Assembly (NCBI GenBank): GCA_024400125.1
Contig: JAKSNG010000006.1
Location: 1 to 63,765 of the forward strand
Length of the DNA: 63,765 nt
Source: Paludibacteraceae bacterium
GTDB lineage: Bacteria; Bacteroidota; Bacteroidia; Bacteroidales; Paludibacteraceae
Reading direction: 5' to 3'
The notes under the pieces were generated by a model, which saw only the letters and a program-made list of their open reading frames with translations, ran no database searches and was not told the DNA's origin. The position numbers and the translations under genes are program-made. Below are positions 45,501-55,500 of this stretch, piece by piece; the first letter of the stretch is position 1, and each line of letters starts with the position of its first letter.

Positions 45501-48500
45501 ATTCTCATCCAGCGAACCACTGACCGCACTAAATCCATTCTTATTCACCACTACCGGAGCAGATGCACCATTCTCTACCGTCGCATAAACGGCGTAATAA
45601 GTAGCATTAGCAGTTACAGCATTTCCTAACGTGATATACGTCGGAGCCACATCGCCCGAATAGGTGCTGTTGGATATCCAACCTTGGAAGATACGGTCTG
45701 CCGAGCAGTTAGCCGGTTGAGCAGGAGCCACCAAGGCTTCACCGTCTTCGTACTTAACTGTACTAACGGCATCATCGGCACTCCAATTTACATCATGCAT
45801 TACTACGGCTTCTACTGTTACATTCACTACCTTCTGTGCAGCCGCATACTTATCCGTCTGAGCTGTACTCAATGTCACCGTCGTATTACCTGCTGCCACA
45901 CCCGTAAATACTTTATCACTTCTTGACAACTTACTGCCGTCACCAATCGCATACTCAATCGCTGCATCCGAAGTCGTCGTCGCATCTAATGTGTACGTCT
46001 TTCCTACTTTCACCGTGAAATTATCCACCGACGTAATCGTAGCCGTCGCACGATTAACCGTTACTGTATAAGATGCACTGGCTGCCGTATAACGTTTATT
46101 TGCTGCCACATTAGCAGTAATAGTAGCCGTGCCTTGCTTAATAGCCGTTACCGCACCCGTCGTGGCATCTACTGTAGCAACATCCGCATTATTGGACGAA
46201 TACGTTACCTCGCCATTGGAATTAGTATGCACTACTTGACCCTGTACATCACCTACCGTCAACGTTACATTACTGTTCTCAAAGCTGGCTGTTCCTTCTG
46301 TTTGAACAATGGCTGCTACGCGATGATAAAGTTGAATATCATTTTGTCCACTTCCATACGTCGTGAAACGTGGTGCATCACTGTTGTACTTCATCGTACC
46401 ATAACTCGAAGTCGTACTCGTTACACTAGCCGTTCCTGAACTAATACTAATAGTCCACGTATTGGTGGCATTGCTTCCAAACGAAATGTTCTTCACCGCC
46501 GTCACACCTAATTTAGTACCATCTTCACGAGCAAAGGTCCAATTACCTGTCGAACCTCCTAAAGTATAGACTTGCACCTCACTATCATCCTCTAAGTCAA
46601 TCTGATGATCCGTGATAGTCACATCTTCAGAACCTAAGAACGTCTTTTCATACACCAAGTTAGCGGCAGCTACTCCCTTGCCTTCGCATACAAAAATCAC
46701 TTCATCTCCGGCACTCAAATCACTTGTGCTCTCTATCAGTTCAAACGTATTGCTGCCCTTAATCTTTGTACCAATAATCGTCACCACAATGTCACCCGTG
46801 ATATTCGCTGCCGCAATCGTGATAGTCAATGTATTGCCTGTCAAACTGGCATAATTGCTGGTCTTATCTACTCCATTCACCGTCACTTCATACAAGCAGT
46901 TATCTGCTGTCAATGGTTCATACCTACCTTCTGTGGCTGTGAACGTAGCCGAATAACCGCCTGCCTTCTGGAACTCACCTGCCGCAGGACCAGTTACCTT
47001 CGTAATTCCTTCTAAATTATATTCTACATTCACATAACCTTCACGCTTATATACTGCCCACAATGTGCAGTTCACAGCACTCTTGAAGTTCTGCCCTGTC
47101 GTACCTGCATCCGGCGTAGTAGCCGTGCTGCTGGTGGCCCAACCTAAGAACGTGTATCCACTCGTCACCCCTGTCACATTAGGCAATGTCACACCAGCGC
47201 CGGCTGTAGTCTCAGTCAACGATGCCGAACCGGGCGTTCCTTTGCCATTACCATTGAAGGTAATAGTTACTGTCTCCGAACCTCCATTGTACTTAAAGGT
47301 CACAACCTCTGTAGTGGTATTGCGCGCAACTTCAGTTATTTTGTGGTTATTATCGTTGTACAACGACACACTGGTTCCACCCGCTGGGAAAGCATCAGTA
47401 CTCGTTCCTATTTTGGTGGTCTTACCTGTTGCAGATACTACGGTATAACGCAATGTGCCGGCTGTGTTATTCAAGTTATTGTTATTCCATGCGGTTTGGT
47501 TAAATTGCACTTTCCATATCAACATACCTTTACCCGGCAAGGAGCGGTCAAATGAGTCATTCGCCGAACGATTCTCTACATAATACACCGTATTCGTATT
47601 GCTATATGGCACTAACGCATCCGTGGAAGTTATCTGACGAGCGTACTCCGAACCGATACCTAAAGTTACCGTCTCTTTTCCTTTCAAAATCTTAGGTGTT
47701 GCCCAACCCATGAAGTATTTATCAAAGATACTATACAAAGGAGGATTGTCATTATACGAACCACCATCCATCAAAGACCATTTACCAGGAGTAGCATCAT
47801 TATCATAGTTCTTTCCGTAATCCGTATCGTAGTAGTCCGGCAGACCGATTACGTGACTGAACTCGTGGCAGAATGTACCTATTCCGTCAAAGTTGCCACT
47901 TCCGTCCAACTCAGATGAACAAGCATAGTGACCTATTCGCTTGCCATTGTACGACTGATTATATCCGGCAGATTTAACATCCCAACTGTGAGGCCAAATG
48001 GTGTTGTCTGCACCACCATCGGCTTCGCCCTTACCGGCGTAGATGATATATACGTTATCTACCGTACCATCTCCATCACTATCGTAATTGGCAAAGTTAC
48101 ACCCGGCTGCTGCTGCCTTCGCACAAGCATCAATGGCCATCCTGGCGGGATCTACATCATCACCATCTTTATCATTCGCACCATAGACCGATTCATTGTT
48201 ATCCAATGTCAATGGACCAAAGATATCAAAGGTCGGAACATAATGTCCGTCCGATGATTCATTAAAGAAAGCCTTGGCAGAATTGCTACCCGTATTCAAT
48301 GCGGACTCAAAATACGTTGCATTGTGAGCAGATTTCATCTTGATATCCTTGAAATTGACTACCAGCACCAATAACTTAGTCGGCAGAGACGATGGTTTAG
48401 TCGCCTTACGAGGCATAACGCTGTTAGGTCGTGCCGCACGGCGGGCTGCCATACGTTGAACCGCCTGTTCTCCCGTCGGAGCAGCACCTACTACTTGCCA

Positions 48501-48695
48501 ATAACCATTGGCGTCTTGCTTAACTTGATTACCATTCTGGTCTTCCCAATAATGGTAGAACTCGTCACCCATGTGACGCACGGTAATGGTCGTTCCGTCA
48601 GGTTGCGTCTTGGTCTGCCAGCCACGTTTTGCCGGCACCGCCATCATTCCTACCGCAATGGCCAATGCCATCACTACACTTACTACCTTTTTCAT
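42519..48695 (-). CDS. Secreted M6 metalloprotease - Ig-like - endonuclease I multidomain protein
   Basis: A 2058-residue exported protein. After a signal peptide (residues 1-22), an M6 protease domain carries the zinc site HEFSHVIGLPDYYD (about 277). Then come an InlB B-type repeat (about 472-550), BIG2 Ig-like repeats (about 800-965), another InlB-type repeat (about 965-1045), a beta-rich module, and four more BIG2 repeats to about 1540. Residues about 1545-1800 form an endonuclease I domain with WNREHTWPQSKF and later SVRPAQSNVNNGRNNTAYG. Two repeat domains end it at YYAVFK, with no clear type IX sorting tail. It could digest protein and nucleic acid outside the cell. It is bracketed by the two structured elements. 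Confidence 0.85.
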   Translation of the reverse strand: MKKVVSVVMALAIAVGMMAVPAKRGWQTKTQPDGTTITVRHMGDEFYHYWEDQNGNQVKQDANGYWQVVGAAPTGEQAVQRMAARRAARPNSVMPRKATKPSSLPTKLLVLVVNFKDIKMKSAHNATYFESALNTGSNSAKAFFNESSDGHYVPTFDIFGPLTLDNNESVYGANDKDGDDVDPARMAIDACAKAAAAGCNFANYDSDGDGTVDNVYIIYAGKGEADGGADNTIWPHSWDVKSAGYNQSYNGKRIGHYACSSELDGSGNFDGIGTFCHEFSHVIGLPDYYDTDYGKNYDNDATPGKWSLMDGGSYNDNPPLYSIFDKYFMGWATPKILKGKETVTLGIGSEYARQITSTDALVPYSNTNTVYYVENRSANDSFDRSLPGKGMLIWKVQFNQTAWNNNNLNNTAGTLRYTVVSATGKTTKIGTSTDAFPAGGTSVSLYNDNNHKITEVARNTTTEVVTFKYNGGSETVTITFNGNGKGTPGSASLTETTAGAGVTLPNVTGVTSGYTFLGWATSSTATTPDAGTTGQNFKSAVNCTLWAVYKREGYVNVEYNLEGITKVTGPAAGEFQKAGGYSATFTATEGRYEPLTADNCLYEVTVNGVDKTSNYASLTGNTLTITIAAANITGDIVVTIIGTKIKGSNTFELIESTSDLSAGDEVIFVCEGKGVAAANLVYEKTFLGSEDVTITDHQIDLEDDSEVQVYTLGGSTGNWTFAREDGTKLGVTAVKNISFGSNATNTWTISISSGTASVTSTTSSYGTMKYNSDAPRFTTYGSGQNDIQLYHRVAAIVQTEGTASFENSNVTLTVGDVQGQVVHTNSNGEVTYSSNNADVATVDATTGAVTAIKQGTATITANVAANKRYTAASASYTVTVNRATATITSVDNFTVKVGKTYTLDATTTSDAAIEYAIGDGSKLSRSDKVFTGVAAGNTTVTLSTAQTDKYAAAQKVVNVTVEAVVMHDVNWSADDAVSTVKYEDGEALVAPAQPANCSADRIFQGWISNSTYSGDVAPTYITLGNAVTANATYYAVYATVENGASAPVVVNKNGFSAVSGSLDENISYSAAQGGAGTAPGIYNNGIRVYQKGGIFSVSAKNGMKIHSVTLTTSDTYSSTKVDVTVDATPTVSDRSISASSSYTINELDATTVQFTCRGTSKDTRLEVGGVSVTYSGGSSAVKSDFSTTCTAAAAVDPNLEFESASETMTVGEKKVVAATSNSTGAITYAITSGDAATVNLSTGEVTAVKQGTVTLSATVAATAKYNQKTADCTITVNRAAGTITANDVTVTVGSTKSIGATTNSDATISYTSAAIGTATVSDAGVVTGVAEGNTTITLDVAQTDKYTAAQKVINVTVTAAAVAPSVSFAESSVTAKYGDAVEQKVTTNSDGAIRYTSSDTEVATVDEETGEVTIKSVGTVTITANVAATENFTAGEATYTLTINKGQAVITLNTLTNTVQVGGIIAGGWASTNIGTISYSSSNAGVAIVGTDGKITAKGAGTATITATVAGTTNYNGASETYVITVTGASGIDMQAHVASPEGRSAYTDYVAKQNAYYTGDAAYATMMSQSGSGLFGTLNTKMGQTLNTTGKSYNALRDAYVNVDKDLNRAGDIIGYYNGSSFNGTWDQGTTWNREHTWPQSKFKGSYSDGSKIPMGYDMQSVRPAQSNVNNGRNNTAYGASNGYYDPDDIAISNANYKADNMGSYRGDAARVILYDYIVYGEMGGHVNSYYDSKVKADLITQVGSNSNSVFESLSVLLAWHMQDPPSLTEMVRNDGAAEYQGNRNPFIDYPELAILILKDEAGVTEFSVTNATNNCTITPNYTYTLSSGFVTYVYNADGVTHPSEVSVTATSPSNSPRALRKAAANDPTFTYNATTGRLIVSGVKAPIKITSVVQDDPVVNYTITTAVNDANMGSVTDGGSYPEGTPLHLTATPKTDYRFVKWLENGVDYSVSASINITVTADKTYTAVFELIPPIVDEHHTVIWVSDGQVIEEQDYEHGAALELPSTTPADCGSKTFQGWTGMTNYFSPTLPPSDMFAEAGDKTVTEDKTYYAVFK

Positions 48696-48715
48696 TTTTT
48701 TTGATTAATGTTTAT

Positions 48716-48845
48716 CTTTAGTCTTTAGTCTTTTTGCCTTAGTCTTTTGTCTTTGGTCTTTTTGCCTTAGTCTTTCGTCTTTCGTCCTTAGTCCTTTGTC
48801 GTTGTCGTTGTCGTTGTCGTTTGCGTTGTCGTTGTCGTTTTCGTC
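48716..48845. repeat. CTTTAGTC and GTCGTT simple repeats
   Basis: Upstream of the protease-nuclease start lies a run of TCTTTAGTC/TCTTTCGTC units passing into (GTCGTT)n-like sequence. No housekeeping promoter box is visible between them and the ATG at 48695. Confidence 0.7.
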
Positions 48846-48911
48846 TCCTAGTATAGCGCAGCGTCCTAGATTCCTAGGCTACTAGTTCTCTACGTTCGTC
48901 CTCGAAAAATC

Positions 48912-49043
48912 GTGTCCATGCGCAGCATGTTGTTCGGCTGCTTGCAGCCGTTGTGTGGTGTCTATGTAGTCAGTCCGACATACTTTACAAGCAACAAAGT
49001 TGCATTGTCGTATAAGGACTGACAGAATAGACACTTGTGTTAA
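48912..49043 (+). ncRNA. Structured element, copy 2 (candidate novel RNA or mobile palindromic element)
   Basis: Same 5' part as copy 1 with one mismatch. Outer arm GGTGTCTA (48957-48964) pairs with TAGACACT (49028-49035). Inner arm GTCAGTCC (48969-48976) pairs perfectly with GGACTGAC (49016-49023). ATAC (48980-48983) pairs with GTAT (49010-49013) where copy 1 has GTAC/GTAC. The apical hairpin is GCAAC-AAA-GTTGC. The conserved CTTTAC before the apical hairpin and CTTGTGTTAA at the end are shared. The paired arms have changed on both sides relative to copy 1, which is direct covariation. Confidence 0.55.
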
Positions 49044-49060
49044 GTAATAGTTACTCCTCT

Positions 49061-49095
49061 CGCTCGCCGCGTCTGCAGCGCGTTTTGGGCGAGCG
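49061..49095. terminator. Strong hairpin after the small membrane-protein gene
   Basis: CGCTCGCC (49061-49068) pairs with GGCGAGCG (49088-49095), with an inner CGCG/CGCG pairing. It lies 6 bp beyond the stop of the minus-strand gene at 49101. No good U-run follows on that strand, so termination is a guess. Confidence 0.4.
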
Positions 49096-49100
49096 TTCTC

Positions 49101-49131
49101 CTACTTTCGACTTTCTACTTTTGACTTTCTA
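49101..49131. repeat. GAAAGT spacer repeat forming the C-terminus of the small gene
   Basis: CTACTTTCGACTTTCTACTT and related units overlap the stop codon and final codons of the minus-strand gene, adding SKVESRK. Confidence 0.75.
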
Positions 49132-49481
49132 CTCACCGCATACCCTCCTGCCAACGCCATCAACACCAGCACCCCTTCTCCTATTGGATCTTGGAATGGG
49201 TTACTTGGATCATCTGGACCACCTTCGGTACTTCCACCTCCACCTTCTCCACCAGGACGACTTACTTTGCGGACGCTGCTGGAATGGGTCGTTGCATAGT
49301 AGTCATCGGCACTTACAAAACCGCTGACAGCTGCCGATTGGTATTGAGAACCTGAACTTACCATGGATGACGTGGACTGGAAGCCAGCACTTGGCATTTC
49401 TGCCAAATACTGTGCTTTCATTTCCATTACACTTACACTTACAATCGCTAAAACGAGCATTATTTTCATTATTGTTTTCAT
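49101..49481 (-). CDS. Small exported protein with C-terminal membrane anchor
   Basis: No named family is recognised. The 126-residue product has a signal peptide (MKTIMKIMLVLAIVSVSVMEMKAQ), a serine-rich middle, a glycine-rich linker (GGEGGGGSTEGGPDDP), and the tail DPIGEGVLVLMALAGGYAVSRKS. A P-I-G-E/D-G motif plus one hydrophobic segment and basic end resembles anchoring tails of small Bacteroidales proteins that accompany giant surface proteins. The last seven residues (SKVESRK) are encoded by the GAAAGT-type spacer repeat. It begins 56 bp after the giant gene and is likely co-transcribed. The start at 49481 is preferred over 49526 for the signal peptide. Confidence 0.6.
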   Translation of the reverse strand: MKTIMKIMLVLAIVSVSVMEMKAQYLAEMPSAGFQSTSSMVSSGSQYQSAAVSGFVSADDYYATTHSSSVRKVSRPGGEGGGGSTEGGPDDPSNPFQDPIGEGVLVLMALAGGYAVSRKSKVESRK

Positions 49482-49537
49482 AACTTTTCTCCTTTCAATA
49501 AATATTATTCTATAAACTTTAAACAATAAACTTAATT

Positions 49538-52500
49538 TTATTTATTTACTCGTTTACCGGTTGCATCGTAGATTCTACCATTAACGCGGATAAACATCTT
49601 ATCGTTATAGATAAATTTCTCAGGATTATTGTTGTCATGGACGTTGTCCAATTCAGTGGTTACGCCGTGCTCATCCAGTACTAACTTCACATCGAATCGG
49701 TCATTCACTTCACCTGCTTCCAGATAAATCTCAGCATCTGTATGCTTCAAGTCGTACTCGGTGTTGGAGTATTTATCTCTCAGTATCACATGTGAAACGT
49801 GTTCGTTGTCAGCACCCGTCACGCTGAAGGTGTAACTACCTTCTTTTGCAACCATCAAACCGGCATTACTCCAGGTTTGACCGTCTGCATAACTCATACC
49901 GTTAGCGTACATCTTCGTTTCACCACCGTATGTGTAGAAGTTCAACGTACCTGCATTCTCTTGCTTGGTCATCTCATTCGGGAACTCTTTAGCATTGTCT
50001 CGTTGCAGACCATTGCTGAGGAACAGAACAGTCTCGTCTTTCTGACCTTGACCTGCCGCATGCAAGAAAATTTCCATCTCGCTTGGCAACTCGTCATCGT
50101 TCAACATACGAGCCGGAGCTGCATTTGTGCGACCACTAATGTCAAATACGATTGTACCCTCTTCAGCCATCTGAACGAAGAATCCAGTGAATGGAGCCAA
50201 TTCAGCAGTGCTCATTGGTAACTGTGTATAGGTATCTGTACCGTTGTTGTACAAGGTCACATAACGAACAGTCATACTTCCTTCTTCCCACTCGTAGTGA
50301 CCATCCCACTTTTCATTGACATTATGCTTTACCAAATTACCCGTTTGGATGGTGCCTGTTGTTCCATCTCCTAAGTCTTTCGTGAAGTTAGCCATGAATG
50401 GGTTAGCAATAAAGTTCCAACCGGCATTATTGTTGTATGTGCTTGGATAAGCATATACATCAACTGCAGCCTTCGTTGCCTCTGCGGTACTAGTTCTGTG
50501 ACCATCGGCATTCTCCGTTGCGTCATATCCCATCGGATGACGGATAATGATGTAGTTCTGACCTGCGTAAGGTTGAGCAGCGAACATGTAACCGGTACCA
50601 ATATTGATTGCCCATGGATCAGCATTCCAATTGTACCATACCCAACCGTTATTGCCGGCAGCACGAGTAGCACCATCATAAACCTTAGTCCAGAAGGTGA
50701 AGTCTTCACCGCCCTTATTGTCGGTTACTAACTCATACTTAGATGAGTATGGCAATGCAAAGTTGTAGTACTGTGCTGCATCCAGACGAACATCATATAC
50801 CAAACCACTCGTGGTCTCATTGTGTACCAACTTGCCGTTCAGTACCAATTGTGGTACGCCGTACTTAGTCAGCGTGTACTCACTACCGTCATAGATTTCG
50901 TCTGTTCCGCCGAACAACGTCATCGTCGTAGTCGTCATCGTAATGTCCGTCGCTTTGTCACCAGCAGTTTGTGCTGGAACAACCACCTTAGATGTCGGAT
51001 AGATAATTACATTGCCAAAGGTATTTGCTGCATCGGTAGCACCATCTACGGTTAATACACTACTATCACGAACTACCAAGTCTGCCGTATTATAAACAGC
51101 CTGTGTCCACGGGAACTTGTTTTCTGCCTTAGAACTGCTCAAGATATACGTCTTGTTACTTACGATAACAGGAATATCAAACTCATGACCATAAGTTGTT
51201 GCCTCCTTCGTGTACAAGATAGTCAGTTTATTAGCGGCATTATCTACCAATGTATTCAAACCGGTAATCTCATACAAGTGAGTTCCATACTTGGTATCAC
51301 TGGCGGTAACATCGGCTACTTCTACATTATTTATTTTCGCACGCGCACCCATGAGATCATCTTCATCTACTTCTACCAATACCTTTGTTGGGAACCACTC
51401 AACCATCATCATCTCTTTCTCTACATATTCCTCTGCCTTCAATGGAATGAAGTAAACGATATTAGTACCGAATGAACTGTACATACCGAAGTCTGTGCCA
51501 TTCATGGCCAAAGTACGGTTGTTGTTTGCGTTGCTCATCACGTAGGTATCTAATGCCTCATTTTGTGGTGTCGGCATCCATGAGTAAGCAGAATTCTCAC
51601 CAGTAACAGTCTTAGCATCGTTCTTGATACCAGTGTAATCACCAGATGCTGCCCATAAGTGACCTTGGTTGAATTGACTCTGGAAGAGTACATGCGATTT
51701 ATCGTTGTTGTACGTCTTCATGCTATAAACCATGTCTAAGGTCGCATTCGTTACTACGCGGTTCATGCCTTCTCCTTCAACCGTGATTTCCTTACCGGCG
51801 TAGGTGTCCGAACTATTCATGTCGGCAGGTAGTGCGTACCACTTACTATCACGATGCTCTGCAATCACAAAGTTCTCAGGCAATGCACGACCCTTCAGGT
51901 TGAGAGTGTAAACTGCACCATCCAAAGGCGTCATCGAAGTCTGCATCACTTGGATTTGGAGCACATAATTATCAATCTCATTGGCCGTCTTCGGTGTGTA
52001 AACCACATTGTAGTCGCTACTATGTGTATCTCCGGCAGCAGTACCTTCTATGCGAATTATATTATCATCTATGTATGTGTAACTTGTACTTGCCAAACGG
52101 AAGTCACTTTGTGTAACAGCAGTTTGACCGGTTGCGCTTCCATAAGTAACATCGTCACTCGGATCATCCGTTTCCTTTGTATCTACGAACGATACGCGCA
52201 ATCCGTAGGCCTTATTGGTCGTACCTTCTACATGAATCGTTGTGCCTACTTGAACGCCTACTGCGGATGTAGTCAATACATTACCCGTAATAGCAATGTG
52301 CGTCCAAACGGCATTGTATTCATCGCCATCTGCGGCATCCACTTTCGTTGTGTTAGGTGCTACAATATCTTTGGGATCGCCGCCAACCTTTGTCCATCCT
52401 AACAGTACCCAGCCTTCGGGTTGTGTGAATCCTGTTTCAAGTAATGTCGGAGTGGTTATCTTACCATTATCTGTTGTAATAACAAACGTTTCTTCCGGTT

Positions 52501-55500
52501 CCGTGCCATTTTGTGCGTAGAATGTTACTGCATCGCCGCAATACGTACGATAGTTCTCGTATGCTGCCCATCGTGCAGTAATCGTCAACGCCTCATGAGG
52601 CATGGTGGAAGGTTGCTTAGTTCCCGTGGAATAAGTCCAACCCATGAAGCAATAACCATCTTTCTTAACCGTAGTCGGATAAGTAATTGGAGCATCATAG
52701 TAAACATCACCACCTTCGGTGATGTCGCCAACAGGAGTTCCACCATCTAATACCCAAGTCAATGCGTACTTCTTACGAGTATATTGATAGTTAACTACTG
52801 TTGAACCATCACCGGCAATCGTCACTTTTTGCCCGTCAGGAGCTGTGAAACCAACCCAATTACTCCGTCCTGGTGTTGTAGCTGTACCTGCTAATGCGGT
52901 TAAAACTTCGGTCTTGTCTGGTGTACTCAACAAATAAGTACCATCTAATTGTTGTTTGTAGTGCTTAACGGTATATTGAACCTCCAATGGCGTCCATTGT
53001 GCATACAAATCAGCCGTAGCCTCTTCCTTGTCCCAATTACGTACACTGGCACCCGCGTTATCATAATATTGTGTACCATTCTTAGCAGCATCGAAATAAC
53101 CATTGAAGGTGTAACCTGCCATACTTGGAATCGTAATAGCAGGCATGGCTGCGTCGTAAGTTGCAACAACATTATTAGAACCGGTCGCTGAACCTTCATG
53201 ATTCAAAGTGATGTTGGTTTGTTTAGCATTCCAAATGGCTACTATGGGCATATCACCAGTGCTTCCTTGTGGAATTGTGGTAATAGTAGCATCGTTGCAT
53301 GTCCAATGGCTGAAGTTGTAACCTGTGCGAGCACCTGGATCTTGTAATGTAATTGTAGGTGTCTCAATCGTGTAACTCGTCGGGTTAGTGTTACTTGCAC
53401 CTTCCAAGCCCTCGTATGTAATCGTATATTCGTCAGCCTGATAATGAGCCGTGAAGACTACATCATTGCAAGGCATGATGAATTCATAACCCGGTTCAAA
53501 GTCAGCAGCCGAACCGGTAATATCGTCGGTGTTCCAACCCTTGAAAGTGTAACCGGTCTTATCCTCCGGAGCCGGGCAAACAGTCACCTCTTCACCGCAG
53601 TAGTGAACAGTCGAACTACTGCACGAAGTGCTATAACCCGCCAAGTCGTATGTTACCGTGTAGTTCTGTGCCCAAATAGCAGTTGCCACTGCATCGTCAC
53701 TCAACGTTACAGCATCATCCGGTTGCATCGTCGTAGCTGCGCCACCACCAATCGATACATCCCATCTTAAGAATGTGTAGCCCTCCTTTGTTGGAGCGGT
53801 CTCTAACGTGAACGTTTGTTCTTGAGGGGTTGCACCAGACCAAGCAAATTGGTCACTGTAGTCACCTGTTCCTTCACCACCATCTAAGTCGTAGTGCAGA
53901 CGATAGAATTGTGTGAAGTGTAAATTAAAGTTACTCTCGTCGCAATAGTTATCGTGGATATAGAACTTACCAAACTTACCGGCAAAGTCGCCTGATGTCA
54001 TATTAGGTACTTCGTTCATCGATACCGTCTTACTGCGACCACCAATAAAGTTCACACCAGGATTGGACTCGGCACGCTTAGTTCCGACGTAAACACTTAA
54101 CGAACTAAAGTTGCTTGGAATCTCTACGATGTCTTCTGTTCCGTATTCGGCATCAGTAGTATGAGCAAAGTCAACACTGACCCAACCGGCTTGTTGGTCA
54201 ACACCAAAGGTTATTGCGTAAACAGGTTGGAATGCTAAATAGTAGTTTTCATCTCTGGAATCCTCGTAAATACGGAAGTAACCGATAGCATCTTGACCGG
54301 CATACTGTGCACCATCACTACCTCCGCAACCTGCTCCTTGTAAGCCAATCATTGGTACCCGACATGTTGTCCATTCTTTAGAGTAATCACGAGCCATACC
54401 ATTATACAGCACTTTAACTTTCTCATAATCACTGTTACTTGGTAATGCGAATAGATGCTCTTCGTCGGTGCGCCATTCGTTAGTCTCACCTACTTGCTCA
54501 AAGCACAAATCACCATTTATACTGTTATTGGGGTCGGTGTTCCAATAGTGCAAACCCCATCGCCCACATGTAGCAGACTTAACAACGATGTCGTATCTGT
54601 TACTGAGTGTTCCAAAGCTACTGGTTACTTGTACAAATTCACCGGAATTAGCGGCTTGGTGACCGGTAACTAATCCGTCCTCATCCACCGTCGCAAAGTT
54701 GGTATTACTCGTCGCCCACGCGTACGCTGCGTCCGTAGCGATATCAGGTGAGTAATTAGCCGTCAAGGTTAATTGCAATGTACCATTGATAGTCACTTCA
54801 TTTATTCCGCCAGCTTGAGAAATAGTCAATTGTTCCCAAACAGCCGTCAAAGTAATGTTGCTATTGATATTCTGAATCGTAGCAGTCTTTGGAATGAAAC
54901 TTCCGGCAGTTACTGTTGCACTATTAACCGTCACATTTACATTAGCCGTCCAACCGATGCAGTTCCAATCGGTCTTGTTGAAGTCTGGTGTTGGTAATGC
55001 CACATTCTCACCTGCAGCGATGTTGGTAGTTGAACTCATTTCTCCGCTTGCGCCATCTCCACCAGCGTAGGTGATTTGGTAAGCAGTGGGGTAGGTAATG
55101 CTAATCTTAGGATATGTTTCTGATAAAGCAGATACATTGATGGTATATGTACCTGCTGCGCCAGTTATCACATGTACATTGGAACCGCCATCTAATGTCC
55201 ACTCCATACCGGAAGTGGTATAATCTCCGCCAGAGCAACCATAATAGGTGTAATTTACGCCCTCATCATTGGTCTTACGAAGCTTAAAGTTAAAGGTTGA
55301 TTCCTTAGCCAATGTGAATTGTGCTTGACCATCGGTGATGGCAGCATCTTTCCATACATTATGTCCTTCACCATCTTGTTCGTTAACATCCTCATAATAA
55401 ATCGTCCAAGTATATGGCTCACCGCAATCCGTCAAATAATCCGTCCAAACAATATCACGCCATTGAGCGGTATAGGTTTGGTCATTATCAGGCATCGTGG

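Noticed and set aside
44300..48700. Plus-strand frames opposite the protease-nuclease gene, some 100-200 codons long
   Set aside because: They are antisense readings of repetitive coding sequence with biased codons; the minus-strand frame is continuous over 2058 codons with clear domains.
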